From Cherax quadricarinatus (lineage: Eukaryota; Arthropoda; Malacostraca; Decapoda; Parastacidae): DNA of 64,000 nt. The stretch's first letter is position 1. Each line of letters begins with the position of its first letter. The stretch lies in NCBI RefSeq assembly GCF_038502225.1, contig NC_091292.1:102146128-102210127 (forward strand), read 5' to 3'. The position numbers and the translations under genes were made by a program. Shown piece by piece: positions 21,215 through 34,700 of the stretch. Below the pieces are notes generated by a model. The model searched no databases. It was not told the origin of the DNA and was given only the letters and a program-made list of their open reading frames with translations.

Positions 21215-21300
21215 AGTATAATGAGATCCTTTAATGACAACATTTCACCCACAAAGTGGGCTTTATCAAGCGTAGTGACATGAAAAAAACAGGCAAGGTA
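21215..21300 (-). ncRNA. Hammerhead-like motif in Penelope-type terminal repeat (degenerate)
   Basis: Minus strand reads TTGATAA, hairpin AGCCCAC-TTT-GTGGGT, then GAAATG. Stem I pairing is weak and the expected GAAACG is GAAATG, so activity is doubtful. It shares the U3-A8 type core with copies at 42174 and 62448. Confidence 0.5.
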
Positions 21301-21708
21301 TGTTGGAAAAAAGGCAAAAGATTTATTTAATTTGAAGGGAAATCAGAGTTAAGGTATGTTGAAGCTAATTCTTGGGTAGACTGGTGTTGGGTTGGACAAA
21401 TATATGGCTGAGAAGAGGCTAGATTAATGAAAGACCTGCCTAGCTTGAGCCAGAAGGCCTGTTGCAGTGTTCTTCCATATGATTAAGAAGTTTCCTGGTA
21501 AGTGGCTCAGCTCTGTTGTAGAAGCCATTGTTCTGGATGAAGTTGTTTAGTGATGAAGTTTATTAAAGTGACAATTACAGAATCCTGCATTTTGAAGTGT
21601 CATCTTTGATAATCAGTCATGCGTCATTGTAACTGATCAGGTGGTTGTGGAAGTTTCTATATGAAACTGGCATTAAAGTGCTCCATTCTGCTGGCATATT
21701 TGTGTTCA

Positions 21709-21746
21709 TTATTATTATAATCAAAAAGAAGCGCTAAGCCACAAGG
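21709..21746 (-). mobile_element. TAA-tail SINE-like mini insertion (38 bp)
   Basis: Plus strand TTATTATAATCAAAAAGAAG then CGCTAAGCCACAAGG. Flanked by the 12-bp duplication TATTTGTGTTCA (21697-21708, 21747-21758). Confidence 0.85.
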
Positions 21747-21946
21747 TATTTGTGTTCAGAAATGTGTGTATGAGAGTCCCTTGATGCTTCCTCCATATAT
21801 ATTTGGTCACAAATCATTGTAAAGGATTGTGTATATCTCTACTGTGGTTCTGACTGGGTCCCTTACTGATGATGTCCTTGACTGTAGTGGAGGTGGTAGT
21901 GTATATTGAAAATTGGCATTAGAGAGAATGCTGGGGATGTGTTTAA

Positions 21947-22155
21947 CCCTTAAACGGTCCAAACGTATATATACGTTTTTTCAACATCTGAAAGTATGTA
22001 AAAAAATGTAGATCTTCTTTTTTGTTTTACATTTGAAAACGTGTGAAAAAACTTATCTACATTTTTTTTTTGTTATATTTGAAAATATGTAAAAAAAGTA
22101 ATTACTTTTGTAGCACTATGAATTTGAACATCGATCTGTTTGGACCGTTTAAGGG
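21947..22155. mobile_element. piggyBac-like MITE in TTAA site
   Basis: 209 bp bounded by TTAA on both sides (21943-21946, 22156-22159). Inverted ends CCCTTAAACGGTCCAAAC and GTTTGGACCGTTTAAGGG are perfect over 18 bp. CCC start and TTAA target are hallmarks of piggyBac. The interior is non-coding and contains the palindrome CGTATATATACG. Confidence 0.88.
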
Positions 22156-22194
22156 TTAATAGTAGTTTGGGAGGCCTGTTTACTGTACATTTTC

Positions 22195-23400
22195 AGTTAT
22201 GTGTACTTGCCTAATTGTGGTTGCAGGGGTCGAGCTATAGCTCCTGGCCCTGCCTGTTCAATGATTGCTACTTGGTCCTCTCTCCCTGCTCCATGAGCTT
22301 TATCATACCTCTTCTTAAAGCTATGTATGAATCCTGTCTCTACTATGTTACTTTTCATACTATTGAACTTCTTGACAACTCCATGACTGAAAAAATACTT
22401 CCTACCATCCCTGAGACTCATCTGAGTCTTTCAACTTTCAATTGTGACCCCTTGTTGTTGTGTCCCATCTCTGAAACATCCTGTCTCTGTCCACCTTGTC
22501 AATTCCTCGCAGTATTTTATATGTTTTCATGTCCCCCCATCTCTCCTGTCCTCCAGTGTCATCAGGTCAATTTCCCTTAACCATTCTTTGTAGCACATTA
22601 TCCTTAGCTCCAGGACTAGTCTTGTTGCAAACCTGTGCACTGTCTCTAATATCTTGACGTGCTTAACCAGGTGTGGGTTCCAAACTGGTGCTGCATACTC
22701 CAATGTGGGCCTGACATACACACTGTACAGTTCTGAACCATTCCTTACTGAGGTGTCAGAACACTACTCTTAGGTTTGCCAGGCGCACATGTGCTGCAGC
22801 AGTTATTTGATTGATGTGCGCCTCAGGAGATGTGCTCAGTATTATATTCACCCCAAGATCCTTTTCATTGAGTGGGTTTGCAGTCTTTGGCCCCCTAGCC
22901 TGTACTCTGTCTGTGGTCTTTTTTGCCCCTTCCTCAATCTTCATGACTGCATTTGGTGGGGTTAAAATCCAGAAGCTAGTTGCTGGACTAGGCTTGCAGT
23001 CCTTTGTAGTCCTGCCTGATCCCCGTCCAATATAATTCTCCTCATTAGCTTCACATCATCTGCAAACAGGGACACTTCCGAGTCTATCCCTTCTGTCATG
23101 TCATTCACATGTACCAGAAACAGAACCGGTCCTAGGACTGACCCCTGTGGAACCCCATTTGTCACTGGCGCCTACTATAACACCTCGTCACATACCATGA
23201 CTTGTTATTACCTCCCTGTCAGGTATTCTCTGATTCATTGCAGTACCTTTCCTGTTATGTGTGCCTGATCTTCTAACTTTTGCACTAATCTCTTGTGTGG
23301 AACTGTTGAAAGCCTTCTTGCAGTCCAAGAGAATGCAATCTACCCACCCCTCTCTCTCATCTTATTTCTGTTACCTTGTCATAAAACTCCAGTAGTTTGC
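22195..23400 (-). mobile_element. CR1/L2-like LINE reverse transcriptase, frameshifted (minus)
   Basis: Minus-strand pieces in order: DCILLDCKKAF (catalytic Asp of motif A), [20 protein letters not shown] (motif B), LFADDVKLM (FADD), LNEKDLGVNI, then YVRPTLEYAAPVWNP. Several frameshifts and stops show it is dead. Related 3' ends lie at 45025-45230 (minus) and 53780-54140 (plus). Confidence 0.9.
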
Positions 23401-23584
23401 AATGAAGGATTAGGCAAGCTGAAGATGTGTGTATGGCACCTGCAATCTCGGATGAAATGATGAGAATAGTTTAGAAAAGACTTGTTTTAGGAAAGAGCAT
23501 TCTGCAAGGAATTCACTGCTGCAGATATGAAGAGCATGTAGGAAGAAGTGCACTGATGATGCCACATTTAGTATTGGTATCGTG

Positions 23585-24010
23585 GTACAAGTAGTAGTAG
23601 TAGTCATAGTAGCGGAGAGAATTACAGAGGTCAACAACTATGAATCACTACTTGTTCTTGCGAAGCTAAACTCGCTAGAGCAGGTGACAAAAGGTGTACT
23701 AATGCACTACTGGCTCAGGACCAAGAAGGATGGTAACATACCAATAAGGCAGATCCTGATCCAACACACAGGACCTCTCCCAGCTCAACTGGATCTCGGC
23801 TCCTATGAAAAATAACCAATTTAGGGCATACAATCCAGAACCTCTGAGGTGCTCCAGGTGCCAAAAAATACAACCATCTCAGTGCCCAATGCCACTTTAG
23901 GGAAAAGTGCACTGTCTGCAATGGTTCTCACCCAAGACCAAAGACTGCTTGGATAAACTAAAGTGGTCTGAAGCTATGGAACTTCAGTGTCTGAGCTGCA
24001 GGAAGAAGAA
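23585..24010 (+). pseudogene. LINE ORF1 (Gag-like) fragment with zinc-knuckle cysteines
   Basis: Fragments in changing frames: ESLLVLAKLNSLEQVTKGVL, then a Cys-rich part (PLRCSRCQK, then CTVCNGSHP after frameshift). The spacing resembles CCHC knuckles of Jockey/I-type LINE ORF1 proteins. The stretch to about 25046 may continue the same degraded element, but I cannot align it. Confidence 0.6.
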
Positions 24011-24177
24011 TCATGCCTGGAACCTGCACTGGTCTGGAGTTTTGAGACTGATCGCGGGTTCTATCCCCACCCATGGTATGGTTTGTTTGCAATCGTGTCA
24101 TTACGATTTCGTGAGTCAGGCTCTGCCTGGTCAGGGCAGCATGGAAAACCCTGGCTGTCCAGCCTCTAAGAGTAGAG

Positions 24178-24235
24178 GGCAGCGCTGTATAGCCCTTGTG
24201 GCTTAGCGCTTCTTTTTTGATTATAATAATAATAA
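24178..24235 (-). mobile_element. TAA-tail SINE-like element, truncated
   Basis: GGCTTAGCGCTTCTTTTTTG then ATTATAATAATAATAA. Flanked by TCTAAGAGTAGAG (24165-24177, 24236-24248). Confidence 0.88.
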
Positions 24236-24555
24236 TCTAAGAGTAGAGCATGCACCACTTAGCAGCAGTGTCATCCAGAGGAGGCTACACTATCACAGAA
24301 CCCAGGGCCATTTTCCCTGCTACAATGACAGAGGAAGCCGAGAAAACATCCATAAAGCTGTGCCCTTGCTCAGCCAATTCCTGACATTTCCACTCAAACT
24401 CCCACCTCACAGCAGCTGGCAGGGTCCATGCTGCAGGAACAGACTACCACCATTGTGTATCTGACACCACAATAGCCATACCCCAAGGGAAGAAGGCAAA
24501 CCATACCACATTACCCCTTAGTAATCAATGATGTCGACAATCACATCCTTCACTT

Positions 24556-24715
24556 GGAGTATACCTGGAGACAGTTCCGGGGGTCAACACCCCCGTGGCC
24601 CAGTCTGTGACCAGGCCTCGTGGTGGATCAGGACCTGATCAACCAGGCTGTTATTGTTGGTCGCACGCAACTCGGCATATGAACCACTGCCCGACTGGTC
24701 AGTTACTGACTTTAG
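24556..24715 (-). repeat. CR1/L2-like LINE 3' tail (minus)
   Basis: ATACCTGGAGACAGTTCCGG, GGTCAACACCCCCGTGGCCC, TGATCAACCAGGCTGTTATT. Reverse complement of the tail at 2100-2195. Confidence 0.85.
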
Positions 24716-25269
24716 GTGACAGACTTGGTAGAAAACAAAGATATTCAAAAACATTGTGAAGATGATCTTGTATATATGCATGATGTGCAAAACAGAGTAC
24801 ACGTGTTTATTAGCAAATGCACCTGACCACCCAGCTGTATTACGTAAAACTTCTAGTGGAACACACAAGCAGTACAGAGACATCCTGATCATAGCCAAAG
24901 CACAGAACATCAACCCCACAGGTGAAGACTCCATAGCCATCATTAGCAGAGCCACAAAGACATCTTCAGGGGTCATCTTAGGACTAAGACTTGTCACAAT
25001 ACAGTCATTGAACAATAAATCAATCTTCTCTTCTTTATCACCTTAGTGTGACTTCACAATGGTGCAGGGCATATTGAACTGTTCTCTCCTAAGTGTGGGT
25101 GTTTGGTAAACGAGGGATGATCTACGTTGAAGATAAAGTTGTTCCACATAAACCTTGTAATTTCAACACCAAATTTTGGTGCCTTTCTTGTTAATTACAA
25201 CCATATTTTTAGCTGGATTTAGAATTTTGCATTTAAATATCAAAACTGTAACTGAAGGCTGAATTTTGT

Positions 25270-25275
25270 TTTATT
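25270..25275 (-). terminator. Candidate poly(A) signal of the IR gene
   Basis: TTTATT on the plus strand is AATAAA on the minus strand, about 140 nt past the IR stop codon. Not confirmed by cDNA. Confidence 0.5.
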
Positions 25276-25415
25276 AAGTGAACAAATTAAATAAAAAAAA
25301 TAGCTCAGATCAGTAAGTTATGAAAGGTATTTAGTACAGTATGTATTCCTAGTTGTTAATATATAACCATTAATCTGCTAACTACAGTACACGTGCTTGT
25401 ATCCTTAAAGTGAAA

Positions 25416-25749
25416 TTATGTTTTGCAAAGTTCTACCAAAAACAGTAAAAGTGCAATAATGTTGCCTATAACAAGGATGTAGAAAGCCCCTGCCAGCTGG
25501 GCGAGGGTGATAGGCTGGGTACCTTCCAGGGCTGGCATTTTCTTAGTGTCTACTTCCTCCCGTCTCTTGGGGTCTTTCATAATCTGCGAGATCCACTTGC
25601 TGATGAGCCCAGCTTCTAGTAGCCGCCGGATCTGCTGGTTGAACTTGCTTCGGTACGGACACCCAGCATTGAAGGCCCAACCGATATCCGAGGGAAAGAA
25701 GTTGTTGGTGGCTATGTGTAGCTTCTGTTCTCCCGTCACAGAAGTGAAC
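25416..25749 (-). CDS. IR exon 10: S2 lobe end, last membrane segment, stop
   Basis: Acceptor GAATTATAACAG. LHIATNNFFPSDIGWAFNAG and PYRSKFNQQIRRLLEAGLIS are the S2 end (IR-type G-W-x-x-x-x-G...F-N). AFYILVIGNIIALLLFLVEL is the last span. Stop TAA at 25418-25416 leaves a two-residue cytoplasmic end. Confidence 0.97.
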
Positions 25750-28700
25750 CTGTTATAATTCACCATCACATAAAGCAGTTCAGTCTATACCTCACCACAG
25801 TAAAATTAATTTCATGAACTTAAACTTCACTATTTATACCCTATCATAGTGAAAAGTTTACCCTTTGTATCTCACTACTGTGTACTGTTATTAGCAATTT
25901 CATGTGGGAGTGCTAAATCCATAAGGGTCAAATAGCACTTAAGGAATGAGGGGCAATAAAATATGGGACATGAAAGGGGTGAAGAATACCAGACTTACTT
26001 TCAATTTTTAGTTAATATTTAAGTGAGGGAAGATTAACAAGGTGTCAAGTCAACCTCCAGTCTTTTTTCTTGACATGGGCAAATTTACTAGTGTGATTTA
26101 TTTCTCGACAGCTTCAAGGGTAGAGGTCAGATGGTCTATGGTCTGTCTCAACTTAAGTGGACTAATGCAGAAATTCAGTTCAAGGGCTAATACTACACAG
26201 TAGGTCCAACTTTATGGGACTGCCTATTTCGGAGAGAGAGAGAAGTTTGCTGGATATTGTAGGAATGGCTAAGAAGGTCCACAAGAACCTTTTGAAATGA
26301 CAGCATGAAGGAAATTTTTTTGGGGCAGACTAGAGAGAATTTCTGGGGAAAGATACAGAGAACCACACAGGTCTGGTGTGGAGGATGAGGCTGGAGAAAT
26401 GGACGTATGAGAAAATTTGTATGGGGCATCAGACTTGTGGGGACGTCTGTGTGGAAGAAGAATATGAATACAATACATTGTTTTATTTCTTTATGTAGTA
26501 CATGTAATAAAACATTGGTAGGCACAATAAGCCACTAAAATGCAATGCATTTCGAGAAAACTGATCACTAATTAGACCCAATGACTCAAAAAAATGAGTG
26601 TTTAATTTAAAGTATAAGTGTATCCTTTTTGTCAGTTATAAGTTGTATCCCCAGCTTTCTAAAATGTTAATCAATAATTTATCATTCTCCACTCACTATA
26701 TGTGCTCAGTTAACCAGAATTAGTATTCAGTAAAGAACTATCACTTTAATAATTGGTTCATGACTTGTTCTCATTAAGATTTCCCTTTAAATATTTTATA
26801 CAATTAATTAGTAAAGTAGTTAAGTGGTAAGTGTGTTTATCAGGTGGGAGGAAGTGGTGGGCTTATGGAGTGATAATGAAAGCCTCTTTAGTATAAGCGG
26901 CTCTACAGAGGAGTATTGAAAACTCTGCCCATCTACATTCCTACACCTGGTATGATAAGGGTAACTAATTTCTGGAATAAAACGCCCTTGACCAGCATCA
27001 AGATGATAATAGATCATTATTATAATATTCTTGGGGAAGCAGTAACCCAGTAGGGGTCATATCGCACATGAGGAATGGGAGGAAAGATAATTTAAATGGA
27101 ATAAACTGATTTTTAGGTAAGGATTTATACCACTAGCACCAGATAAAAGATGGCTAAGCCACTCATGGCAAAATGTTTCCTTAAAAAATACCCTCACGAG
27201 TGCAAGTGTGTCTTTTACCTACTTGTCAGTATCACCATACCAGTTCCACCACCAGTGCCAGTATATAAGCCATAGATATAAATGATGTAGGGTGCTGTAC
27301 CTGATAGCGATCCTGTCCTCCATGTAGAGCCTCCAGGCGATGAAAGCATACTTGGTGTCCCTGGCCCTGATGAGGCAATCATCCAAAGAAGGACATACCT
27401 TCAGCCCCTTGTACACCTTCTGGTAAAGTGGTACTTCTGATAACTTCAGCAGCTGGTAATCTGCAGCTTCATGTTGCTGCACCGAAGGTAAGATAAAATC
27501 GAGTATTTACTAGCTAGATGTCAGTTAGGTTTGAAGTTTATTGACCCTTCATAGCTGTATTTTACCAGTCCACAAATTTTTAAGGATAATTTAATCACTG
27601 AGGAGTTTGTGGAGACAAAGAATTTTATCCATGGAAGCAAAGAGGGGAATGTATGAGAGTATGGTTATACCAACGCTTTTATATGGGTGTGAAGCATGAA
27701 TGGTGGATGCTGCAAAATGGAGACGGCTGGAGGCAATGGAGACATGTCTGTGGGCAATGTGTGGTGTGAATATAATACAGAGAATCTATAGTTTGGAGAT
27801 TAGGAGGAGGTGTGGGATTACCAAAACTATATTATCCAGAGGGCTGAGGAGGGGTTATTGAGGTGGTCTGGACGTGTAGAGAGGGTGGAACGAAATAGAA
27901 TGCCTTGGAGTGTATAAATCTGTAGTGGAGAGAAGGCAGGGTAGGGGTCGGCCTAGGAAAAGTTGGAGGGAGGGGAAGGGTAGAGGTTTTGTGTGCAAGG
28001 AGCCTGGACTTCCAGTAAGCATGCGTGAGTGTATTAGATAGGAACAAATGAAGACAAATGGTTTTTAGGACTTGACATGTTGTTGGAGTGTGAGCAAGGT
28101 AACATTTATGAAGGGATTCAGGGAAACCAGCAGGCCGGACTCGTGTCCTGGAGATGGGAAGTACATTGTCTGCACTCTGAAGGAGGGGTGTTAATGTTGC
28201 AGTTTTATAAATGGCACTGGACAAGCACCTAAAGTCGGTTCCTGATCAGCCGGGCTGTGGCTCATACATTGGTTTGCGTGCAGCCAGCAGTAACAGCCTG
28301 GTTGATCAGGCTCTGATCCACCAGGAGGCCTGGTCACAGACCGGGCCGCGGGGGCGCTGACCCCCAGAACTCTCTCCAGGTAAACTCCAGGTATAAGTGC
28401 ACCTCTGGCAAGACAGTGATGGAGTGAATGATAGAAGTTTTTCTTTTTTGGGCCACCCTGCCTTGGTGGGAAACGGCCAATGTATTAATAAACAAAAATA
28501 ATTATTTAAAGTACTATACTCTTAGATGTTCACTGTTACACACATCTCAGTTTTTATATATGAAGCTGTAATAATGTTGGTTGAATTACCGACAATGTGT
28601 AAAGTAAAAGGACACAAGTGCAACTAATGTGGCATTTTTATTGTGGCAACGTTTCGCTCTCCAGGAGCTTTGTCAAGCAGTTACAAACAGTGGAGTCAGT

Positions 28701-31700
28701 GCACATGCTGTGGATTCCAAGATAGAACTGTTGAACTGGTTAGATTATACTCTTTCAGAGAGAGAGCAGATTACAATCTTGGGTTGTCAGTTGGCAGTTT
28801 GGGAACAATAACACGAAAAGAACTTTAAACAGGGAGGCTATCATCATCCTATCATGCAGGAGCCACATGTCTATGGTGCATCCAACAAAATAACCAAGAG
28901 TTTTGGATGTCACCACCATCTGTCTCCGGCTTGGTTATAAGTATCTTTGTACCTCTGTAATCTTTTGACTACCGCCCACAGGATGGGTATGGGGTGCATA
29001 ATGAATATATTAAGCTAACTAAATATGCCATACGATCAAAATTTTGTTGTCATTGTCACTATATGCATAACTAGTGGTAAGGTTTTGTTCTATAGTATAT
29101 GTAATAGATGAAAAGCATTACTCCTTGTATAGTGATGGCAAACGTTTAGTATTATAAGACGGTAAAATTAAGTAATCAAGACGTAACTCAAAATGGTGGA
29201 TATAGGTTGGATAAATTCAAATTTAGAAAATGCTATATATAAAAAAAAACTGATAGTAATGAGCTGAAGTTAGCAGAACTAAGTGCCAAATAATGTCATT
29301 GAAGCAAATACTGGATGGGTTTAATTAAAAATTGGTATAATAGATTAACACTTTTTTGTGAATAATTTTAAAATCGTTTGTCCAATGTATGCTGTGCATT
29401 CTATGGAATTTTCAAATGTTATGCTCGTGTACAATGTTCCGAAAATATTTGATTATTTTTCTGAACAAACACTAGCTTTGTGATGACCTCCATTATTATT
29501 ATTATTATAATCAAGGGGGAAGCGCTAAACCCGGAGGATTATACAGCGCCTGGGGGGGGATGTGGAAGGCATTCAGGCTTAATTCGGGGAACTGGAGCAC
29601 AGATCCAATTCCCTAAATCAAGAGCCCCTCACCAACATCAAGGAACCTTCCTTGAGGGGTGTGATGACCTCCAAATATAGTCAATACACTAGGCACTGAC
29701 ATTTTATCTCTACTTACCTGGATGCCCCAAGCAAGGTCTGACTGTACAAGATCCTCCAAGGAGTTAAGAGTTGGGGAGAGCTTAGGCAGAGTGAAGGAGG
29801 CAGTAAGCATGGCTATATATGAAGTAAGAGTCACCATAGAGAAAATAATCCAGGTGGCTACCAGCAGTCGTGGTCCATTACCCACACTCCACTCACAACC
29901 TTGTCTGTAAAAAACAATAGAAATAATGAAACACAGGGTTTTTAACTTCTGTGTTTTAGTAAATACTAGAACTCGGCCAATGTAGTCTTTTGGCTACTGG
30001 TGGATAAAATTATCAAACTTTTAATATATATACATTTCAGCACACACACAAAAAATACATAGGCTACATGTATATCAATTATTTGATATTTCACGTTACA
30101 TAAAAATAATAAATAAAATTCAAATATTTTTGATGACATCAAGCAGATAATTTGCAGGATTAATGACCCACGTGTAAAAATCAACTAACTTTAAACGTAA
30201 ACTAAGAACTAACTTCTTAATTTTTTTTTCAACAAGTCGGCCGTCTTCCACCGAGGCAGAGTGACCCCCAAAAAAGAAAGAAAATCCCCAAAAAGAAAAT
30301 ACTTTCATCATTTAACACTTTCACCACACTCACACATTATCACTGTTTTTGCAGAGGTGCTCAGAATACAACAGTTTAGAAGCATACACATATAAAGATA
30401 CACAACATATCCCTCCAAACTGCCAATATCCCAAACCCCTCCTTTAAAGTGCAGGCATTGTACTTCCCATTTCCAGGACTCAAGTCCGACTATATGAAAA
30501 TAACCGGTTTCCCTGAATCCCTTCACTAAATATTACCCTGCTCACACTCCAACAGATCGTCAGGTCCCAAGTACCATTCGTCTCCATTCATTCCTATCTA
30601 ACACGCTCACCCACGCTTGTTGGAAGTCCAAGCCCCTCGCCCACAAAACCTCCTTTACCCCCTCTCTCCAACCCTTTCGAGGACGACCCCTACCCCACCT
30701 TCCTTTCCTTATAGATTTATATGCTTTCCATGTCATTCTACTTTGATCCATTCTCTCTAAATGACCAAACCACCTCAACAACCCCTCTTCTGCCCTCTAA
30801 TATTTTTATTAACTCCACATCTTTTCCTAATTTCCACACTCCGAATTTTCTGCATAATATTTACATCACACATTGCCCTTAAACAGGACATCTCCACTGC
30901 CTCCAACCGTCTCCTCGCTGCTGCATTTACCACCCAAGCTTCACACCTATATAAGAGGGTTGGTACTACTATACTTTCATACATTCCCTTCTTTGCCTCC
31001 ATAGATAACGTTTTTTGACTCCACATATACCTCAACGCACCACTCACCTTTTTTCCCTCATCAAATCTATGATTAACCTCATCCTTCATAAATCCATCCG
31101 CCGACACGTCAACTCCCAAGTATCTGAAAACATTCATTTCTTCCATACTCCTCCTCCCCAATTTGATATCCAATTTTTCTTTATCTAAATCATTTGATAC
31201 CCTCATCACCTTACTCTTTTCTATGTTCACTTTCAACTTTCTACCTTTACACACATTCCCAAACTCATCCACTAACCTTTGCAATTTTTCTTTAGAATCT
31301 CCCATAAGCACAGTATCATCAGCAAAAAGTAACTGTGTCAATATCCATTTTGAATTTGATTCCCCATAATTTAATCCCACCCCTCTCCCGAACACCCTAG
31401 CATTTACTTCCTTTACAACCCCATCTATAAATATATTAAACAACCATGGTGACATTACACATCCCTGTCTAAGACCTACTTTTACCGGGAAGTAGTCTCC
31501 CTCTCTTCTACACACCCTAACCTGAGCCTCACTATCCTCATAAAAACTCTTTACAGCATTTAGTAACTTACCACCTATTCCATATACTTGCAACATCTGC
31601 CACATTGCTCCTCTATCCACTATCATATGCCTTTTCTAAATCCATAAATGCAATAAAAACTTCCCTACCTTTATCTAAATACTGTTCACATATATGCTTC

Positions 31701-34700
31701 AATGTAAACACTTGATCTACACATCCCCTACCCACTCTGAAGCCTCCTTGCTCATCCGCAATCCTACATTCTGTCTTACCTCTAATTCTTTCAATTATAA
31801 CCCTACCGTATACTTTTCCTGGTATACTCAGTAAACTTATTCCTCTATAATTTTTACAATCTCTTTTGTCCCCTTTCCCTTTATATAAAGGGACTATACA
31901 TGCTCTCCTCCAATTCCTAAGTACCTTCCCCTCTTTCATACATTTATTAAACAAAAGTACCAACCACTCCAACACTATATCTCCCCCTGCTTTTGGCATT
32001 TCTGTCATGATCCCATCAGTTCCAGCTGTTTTACCCCCTTTCATTCTACGTAATGCCTCACGTACCTCCCCCACACTTACATTCTGCTCTTCTTCACTCC
32101 AAAAGATGGTATACCTCCCTGGCCAGTGCATGAAATTACCGCCTCCCTTTCTTCCTTAACATTTAAAAGTTCCTCAAAATATTCTTGCCATCTACCTAAT
32201 ACCTCCCTCTCCCCATCTACTAACTCCCCTACTCTGTTTTTAACTGACAAATCCATACTTTCCCTAGGCTTTCTTAACTTGTTTAACTCACCCCAAATTT
32301 TTTTCTTATTTTCATTAAAATTTCTTGACAGTGCCTCTCCCACTCTATCATCTGCTCTCCTTTTACACTCTCTCACCACTCTCTTCACCTTTCTTTTACT
32401 CTCCATATACACTGCTCTTCTTATAACACTTCTGCTTTGTAAAAACCTCTCATAAACTACCTTTTTCTCGTTTATCACACCCTTTACCTCATCATTCCAC
32501 AAACAAACGGCTTGGTTGCCCATGGCTAACCAGCACCATTCTGAAATCCATTGACAAGAAACACCAATATGAAAAGCAATATAGACATGGCTTAATACAC
32601 AAATTTATTCTTAAACACTATTCATCAGTTCTCACCAAAGTAATAAAGAAAGCCAAACAACTATACTACTCCAGTAGATTCACAGACACTAGAGAAGATA
32701 TAAAAAAGACCTGGAAAACACTCTCTCAGATTCTAGGGACCCACAAACTGAAAAAAACCAAGAACATTGTCCTAACTAAACCTAATGAAACACCACTACA
32801 TCCCACTGACACAGCTAACAAGATAAACGACTTCTTCTCAACCATAGGATCTAATCTCGCCAATAAAATCCCACATACCAATGCCCATGCCGGGGACTAC
32901 CTAGATGGGAATTTCCCAAATTCCTTCTGTCTTGCACCAACTGAGCCCACGGAAGTCACCGAGATTATAAAGTCACTTAAAAATAACTCAGGGAATCTGT
33001 CTCATGTCCCACCATTACTGAACAAGCGAGCAACCCATGTCCTTTCGCATGCTATTTCATTACTTTTTAACAAGTCACTAGAAACTAGCACCTTCCCGAA
33101 ACTACTCAAGATGGCAAGGGTTACACCAATACATAAAGGTGGTGACCCTACAGACTTAAACAACTATACGCCAATATCTAACTTACCATTGCTATCCAAA
33201 ATCTTTGAGAAACTCGTGCACAGGAGACTGTATTCATTTATAACGGCACAAAACATACTCAACCCCTGCCAATTTGGATTCAGGAAAAATAAAAGCACTA
33301 ATGATGCAATCATAAAAATGCTAGATCTGCTTTACACAGCATTGGAAAATAAGGAATATCCACTAGGGATTTTTATTGACCTAAGAAAAGCTTTCGACAT
33401 CCTACTCCACAAACTTGACCATTACGGTATAAGAGGCCATGCGCTTGCTTATTTCAAATCTTACCTTACTAATAGGTATCAGTATGTCACCATTAAAGAC
33501 ACAGCATCAACAACACGGCCACTTGATAATGGAGTTCCGCAGGGAAGTGTCCTTGGTCCCCTGCTCTTCCTCATATACATCAATGATCTTCCAAACGTAT
33601 CCCAACACCTGAAACCCATTCTCTTCGCTGACGACACGACTTATGTCATCTCTCACCCTAATCTTGCCACCCTCAACACCATTGTTAACGAGGAGTTGAT
33701 CAAAATATCGACTTGGATGACAGCCAATAAACTTACGCTTAACACTGACAAATCTATATTATGTTTGGTAGCAGAGCAGGAGATGCACAAATTAACATTA
33801 AGATTGACAACACTCTAATTACCAGACATAATGAGGGCAAATTCCTAGGCCTATACCTTGACAACAACCTGAATTTCAGCACCCATATCCAACACATAAC
33901 CAAAAAAGTATCCAAAACGGTTGGGATCCTCTCCAAGATACGATACTATGTGCCACAAAATGCCCTTCTCACACTATACCACTCACTTATTTATCCATAC
34001 CTCACCTATGCTATTTGTACTTGGGAATCAACTGCAGCAACACACCTAAAGCCAATAATAACCCAACAAAAAGCTGCAGTAAGAATAATCACTAAATCCC
34101 ATCCCTGGCAACACCCCCCCCCACTCTTCATAAATCTAAACTTACTCCCTGTTCAGTACATCCACACTTACTACTGTGCAATCTACATCTACAGGGCCTT
34201 AAACTCTAATATCAACCTTGACCTAAAATGCTTTCTTGATAGTTGTGACAGAACCCACAGGCATAACACCAGACACAAACATCTCTACGACATTCTCCGT
34301 GTCCGACTAAACCTTTACAAAAATTCAATGTATGTCAAAGGCCCTAAAATCTGGAACACCCTACCTGAGAACTCTAGAACTGCAGACACATTCATCACCT
34401 TCAAAACTACCATTAGAAAACATCTTATCTCCCTGATACACCCCATCAACTAACTACACGAATACCACCTGGTGGTTCACACTTACACTCACTCACCCAT
34501 TTGACCATAAACAGAAATATTAATCTCAATCTTAAAATAATGAATCCTGTGATACTCCAATACTGAAACTATTTACTGTGCCAAAACAAAAGCATTCACA
34601 TTGCTAAACTCACAAACTAGTATTTAGTCACTTAGCCATAATACCAACTTACCTCATAATTTGTAATATTTTAAAATTAAGAATTAAACTAAGTCTGCCC

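Noticed and set aside
23410..25046. Possible host gene on the plus strand around 23582-25046
   Set aside because: Knuckle-like cysteines, frame changes and a CR1 tail inside it indicate a decayed LINE ORF1; no splice-consistent model was found.
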